This document shows, in pieces, positions 5,518-7,686 of a stretch of DNA of 7,686 nt; the stretch's first letter is position 1; every line of letters begins with the position of its first letter. Both the position numbers and the translations under genes were made by a program. Origin of the DNA: Alphaproteobacteria bacterium (lineage in GTDB: Bacteria > Pseudomonadota > Alphaproteobacteria > Rhizobiales > Xanthobacteraceae); the NCBI GenBank assembly GCA_005884745.1, contig VAZU01000096.1, positions 9,654-17,339 on the forward strand. The letters run 5' to 3'. The notes beneath the pieces were generated by a model. That model made no database searches. It was not told the origin of the DNA and saw only the letters and a program-made list of their open reading frames with translations.

Positions 5518-5826
5518 ATGAAGGTAGTGCAATTCCTGGTCCTTGGAACTGCAGGCGCCCTCTTCGTGGCTTGCGGTGCGTGGGCACTTGTCTGGTTCAG
5601 CGGTGTGCCGATATCCCGAACCTCGATTTCGACGCAGTCCGACTTCAAGCCGCCTCTTGAAGCGCCGGGAAGCAAAAGGACCCTTGCCATCGGTGAAAAG
5701 GAAACGCCATTGGGACCGGCACCCAATCGAACCCCGCCCCCAGGCAAGAAAGACAATGATCGCAACCACCAGGATTGGGAGAGAGAGTTGAACAAGAAGA
5801 TAAACAGTATTTGTCGCGGATGCTGA
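5518..5826 (+). CDS. Small hypothetical protein with N-terminal membrane anchor or signal
   Basis: I do not recognise this 102-residue protein. Residues 5-28 form one hydrophobic segment (FLVLGTAGALFVACGAWALVWF), either an anchor or an uncleaved signal. The sequence FVAC at 16-19 resembles a weak lipobox, but hydrophobic residues continue after Cys19, which argues against a lipoprotein. The remainder is polar, Pro/Lys-rich and probably disordered (about 38-80), then a charged segment NHQDWERELNKKIN and a CRGC end. With one membrane span, the polar tail would probably face the periplasm. A promoter-like sequence at 5436-5465 supports expression, but the ribosome binding site is poor. It lies in the tRNA-flanked interval and ends 57 bases before the distal repeat. 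A chance frame cannot be excluded. Confidence 0.5.
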   Translation: MKVVQFLVLGTAGALFVACGAWALVWFSGVPISRTSISTQSDFKPPLEAPGSKRTLAIGEKETPLGPAPNRTPPPGKKDNDRNHQDWERELNKKINSICRGC

Positions 5827-5882
5827 TTCGTATCGGGCCTTATCGAGCCGCGTCCACGTCCAACTCGTTTGCGCGGTCGATA

Positions 5883-5917
5883 GGGTCGCTGGTTCGATCC
5901 CAACCGCGCCCACCATC
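5883..5917 (+). repeat. Distal direct repeat: tRNA-Val 3'-end copy (att-like)
   Basis: GGGTCGCTGGTTCGATCCCA (5883-5902) and CCGCGCCCACCATC (5904-5917) repeat the tRNA-Val 3' part exactly around one substitution (A5903 for G4926). The substitution breaks a T-stem pair, and there is no D-arm or anticodon arm upstream, so this is not a tRNA gene. It marks the right boundary of the putative island. Confidence 0.75.
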
Positions 5918-6038
5918 GATCCCGGCTATTATCCATTCGCGAGAGTCCAGGCTGCGCACCGCGCCGGCATCGGCTCCGCCGACCGCGTTCGCGCATCGCG
6001 TGGGAAGCAAATTTGCATAGACAAGGGAGGAGCGAACC

Positions 6039-6871
6039 ATGGGCATGCTCGACGGCAAAATCGCGATCATCACCGGAGCAACGAGCGGCATCGGCGAGCG
6101 CACCGCGGAGCTGTTCGTCGAGGAGGGCGCGCGCGTTTTCTTCACCGGCCGGCGCAAGCTGGAGGGCGAGGCGATCGCCAAGCGACTGGGCGCCAACGCG
6201 AGCTTTTTTCCCGCGGATGCCACGCAGGAAGCCGACTGGGAGCGCGTGATCCGCCACGTGCTCGACCGTCACGGGAAACTCGACGTGCTGTTCAACAACG
6301 CCGGCGGCCCGGCGCCGACCGGCGGCATCGAGGACGTCCCGGTCGACGGCTTCGACCAGGCGATGGCGCTCTTGGTGCGCTCGGTCATGCTCGGCATGAA
6401 GCACGCCGCGCCGATCATGAAACGGCAGCGCTCCGGCGCGATCATCAACAACGGCTCGATCGCCGCGCATCTGGCCGGCTATTCGAGCTCGATGATCTAC
6501 AGCGCCGCCAAGGCGGCGGTGGTGCACCTGACCCGATGCGTCGCGATGGAGCTCGGGGAATCCGGCGTGCGGGTCAATTCGGTTTCGCCCGGCGCGATCG
6601 CCACCGGCATTCTCGCGAAGGCGCTGGGCATGAAGGACGCCAGCAAGGCTGACGCGCAGGCCGATAAGATCAAGGTCGCCTACGCCGGCATGCAGCCGAT
6701 CCCGCGCGCCGGCGTGCCCGACGACATCGCCCAGTGCGTATGCTGGCTCGCCTCCGACCGCGCGAGCTTCGTCAACGGCGAGGACGTCGTGGTCGACGGC
6801 GGGGTCATCGGCGGGCGCATGTTCACGCCGCAGCACAAAAAGCCAAGGCGATGCTGGGGATCGCAGAGTGA
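6039..6871 (+). CDS. Short-chain dehydrogenase/reductase, frameshifted near its 3' end
   Basis: A classical SDR oxidoreductase using NAD(P)H; the substrate is unknown. Motifs are TGATSGIG (12-19, cofactor turn), NNAG (86-89), catalytic Ser140, Tyr154 and Lys158 (YSAAK), PG (184-185) and the C-terminal FVNGEDVVVDGG (244-255). The ATG at 6039 has GGGAGGAG upstream. The frame is intact through QHKK (268), then passes an AAAAAG run (6837-6842) and continues as Arg-rich nonsense over the next gene to 7460. A -1 shift at that run gives the ending AKAMLGIAE and the stop TGA 6869-6871, overlapping the CoA-transferase start by GTGA. The coordinates assume this shift. Cause may be a one-base deletion, a sequencing error or programmed slippage. 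All catalytic residues precede the break, so activity may survive. Confidence 0.82.
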
Positions 6872-7686
6872 CGGATGGCCCTGCGCCGAGCGAGGTCGAG
6901 ACCCGCATCGAGCGCGACATGATTCGGTTCGACGCAACCCGACGCGGGCCGCTCGAGGGCGTGCGCGTCGTCGATCTGTCGCGGCTCGTCGCCGGCAACA
7001 TGCTCTCGCTGCAGCTCGCCGATCTCGGCGCCGAAGTGACCAAGGTCGAGCCGCCGCACGGCGACCCTTTGCGCGATTGGCTCGACGACGGCCAGCCGCT
7101 GTTCTGGAAGGTTTACGCCCGCAACAAGCGCTCGATCGTGCTCAATCTGCGCGTCGCGGGCGGGAAGGAGGCGCTGCTGCGGTTCGCCCAGCGCGCCGAC
7201 GTGCTCATCGAGAATTTCCGGCCCGGCACGCTCGAGCAAATGGCGCTCGGCCCCGACCTGCTTTTGGCGCGCAACGCCGATCTCATCCTCGTTCGCATCT
7301 CCGGGTTCGGCCAGACCGGACCCTATGCGCAGCTGCCCGGCTTCGGCACTTTGGTCGAGGCCATGAGCGGGCTTGCGGCGCGCACCGGCTTTCCCGACCG
7401 CGAGCCGGTGCTGCCGCCGCTGGCGCTCGCCGACATGATCGCCGGCCTTTACGGCGCTAACGCGGTGACCACCGCGCTGTTCGCGCGGGAGCGCGGCCGT
7501 GCGCGCGGGCAGATCATCGACGTGTCGCTGCTCGAGGCGGTGTTCTCGGTGCTCGGCCCGGAAGCCGCGATTTTTCGCGCCACCGGAAGGGTCAAGGAGC
7601 GCACCGGAAGCGGCTCGAGCACCACCGCGCCGCGCAACGTCTATCGCTGCGCCGACGGCAAATACGTGGCGATGTCGGCGTCGATC
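6868..7686 (+). CDS. CaiB/BaiF family CoA-transferase (partial, runs off the window)
   Basis: The first 273 residues of a family III CoA-transferase, which moves CoA between carboxylic acids through an aspartyl-CoA anhydride. The frame stays open from GTG 6868 to the end. Typical features are LEGVRVVDLSRLVAGNM near residues 30-46, the ADLGAEVTKVEPPHGDPLR stretch, NKRSIVLNLR, VLIENFRPGTLEQMALG, and SGFGQTGPYAQLPGFG. LADMIAGLYG carries the expected catalytic Asp189. The GTG start has GGGGA seven bases upstream and overlaps the restored SDR stop by four bases, which implies translational coupling. An ATG at 6919 is a later alternative start. SDR plus CoA-transferase suggests an acyl-CoA catabolic operon; the substrate cannot be inferred from this part. 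Confidence 0.9.
   Translation, partial: MTDGPAPSEVETRIERDMIRFDATRRGPLEGVRVVDLSRLVAGNMLSLQLADLGAEVTKVEPPHGDPLRDWLDDGQPLFWKVYARNKRSIVLNLRVAGGKEALLRFAQRADVLIENFRPGTLEQMALGPDLLLARNADLILVRISGFGQTGPYAQLPGFGTLVEAMSGLAARTGFPDREPVLPPLALADMIAGLYGANAVTTALFARERGRARGQIIDVSLLEAVFSVLGPEAAIFRATGRVKERTGSGSSTTAPRNVYRCADGKYVAMSASI

Larger units (their letters stand above)
4906..5917. mobile_element. Putative tiny tRNA-Val-targeted genomic island or island remnant
   Basis: The interval is bounded by direct repeats of 35 bases (34 identical): the tRNA-Val 3' end at 4906-4940 and a copy at 5883-5917, exactly 977 bp apart. Duplication of a tRNA 3' end is the standard footprint of site-specific integration by a tyrosine recombinase. 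The interior is lower in GC: sampled 60-base blocks at 5161, 5521, 5641, 5701 and 5761 give 47-60%, although 5101 gives 62%; a block in the downstream dehydrogenase gives 68%. The cargo is a VOC-family gene and a small membrane-type protein. No integrase, excisionase or transposase is present, so it is either decayed or was mobilised in trans. A relic of a second tRNA gene is the alternative. Confidence 0.6.

Noticed and set aside
5514..7043. A 509-residue leftward open frame opposite the dehydrogenase.
   Set aside because: It is antisense to an SDR with all catalytic motifs and shows only low-complexity His/Arg/Asp-rich sequence.
6039..7460. A 473-residue fusion of the dehydrogenase with a downstream domain.
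   Set aside because: After residue 268 the translation is Arg-rich nonsense, while the overlapping frame from 6868 encodes a clear CoA-transferase. It is a frameshift, not a fusion.
1..7686. CRISPR array, phage genes or toxin-antitoxin pair.
   Set aside because: No regularly spaced direct repeats and no recognisable phage, recombinase, toxin or antitoxin sequence was seen on either strand.

Overview
This GC-rich window looks like an alphaproteobacterium of the Hyphomicrobiales (Rhizobiales), near Bradyrhizobium, Rhodopseudomonas or the Xanthobacteraceae. The evidence is a close CpdR homologue, a ROSE-type leader on a small heat shock gene, an alpha-r8/suhB-type small RNA between hisN and an N-formylglutamate amidohydrolase gene, and GTAG-type palindromic repeats. 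No database search was possible, so assignments rest on motifs, family knowledge and context.

Left part (1-2080). The Ala/Pro-rich C-terminal tail of a rightward gene ends at 170 and is followed by a paired palindromic repeat. A leftward small heat shock gene (ibpA/hsp20 type, 374-838) has a strong intrinsic terminator. Its leader (840-917) can fold into a ROSE-type RNA thermometer that hides the ribosome binding site. Divergent from it is a serine hydrolase of the PldB/monoacylglycerol lipase type (1046-1993). A GTAG-REP pair separates that gene from the convergent hisN.

Middle part (2083-4785). A leftward inositol-monophosphatase-family gene (hisN, 2083-2865) and a leftward N-formylglutamate amidohydrolase gene (3271-4161) flank a rightward small RNA of about 95 nt (3043-3138). 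The RNA carries the motif TTTCCTCCCT and ends in a T7-tract terminator. Divergent from the amidohydrolase is cpdR (4341-4700), the cell-cycle response regulator that controls ClpXP localisation. A second GTAG-REP pair follows it.

Right part (4815-7686). A complete tRNA-Val(GAC) with its own promoter lies at 4864-4938. Its last 33 bases plus 2 flanking bases recur, with one mismatch, 977 bp downstream at 5883-5917. The interval is lower in GC and holds a VOC/glyoxalase-like gene and a small putative membrane-anchored protein, but no integrase. It looks like a very small or decayed tRNA-targeted island. Beyond it are a short-chain dehydrogenase (6039-6871) and a CaiB/BaiF-type CoA-transferase that runs off the window. 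The dehydrogenase frame is broken close to its end at an AAAAAG run. A one-base shift there restores a normal C-terminus and a GTGA overlap with the CoA-transferase gene.

The genes are mostly independent units: stress chaperone, lipid or ester hydrolysis, histidine biosynthesis, formylglutamate hydrolysis, cell-cycle signalling and a probable CoA-dependent catabolic operon. The points most worth follow-up are the tRNA 3'-end duplication, the AAAAAG frameshift, the ROSE leader and the alpha-r8-like RNA.
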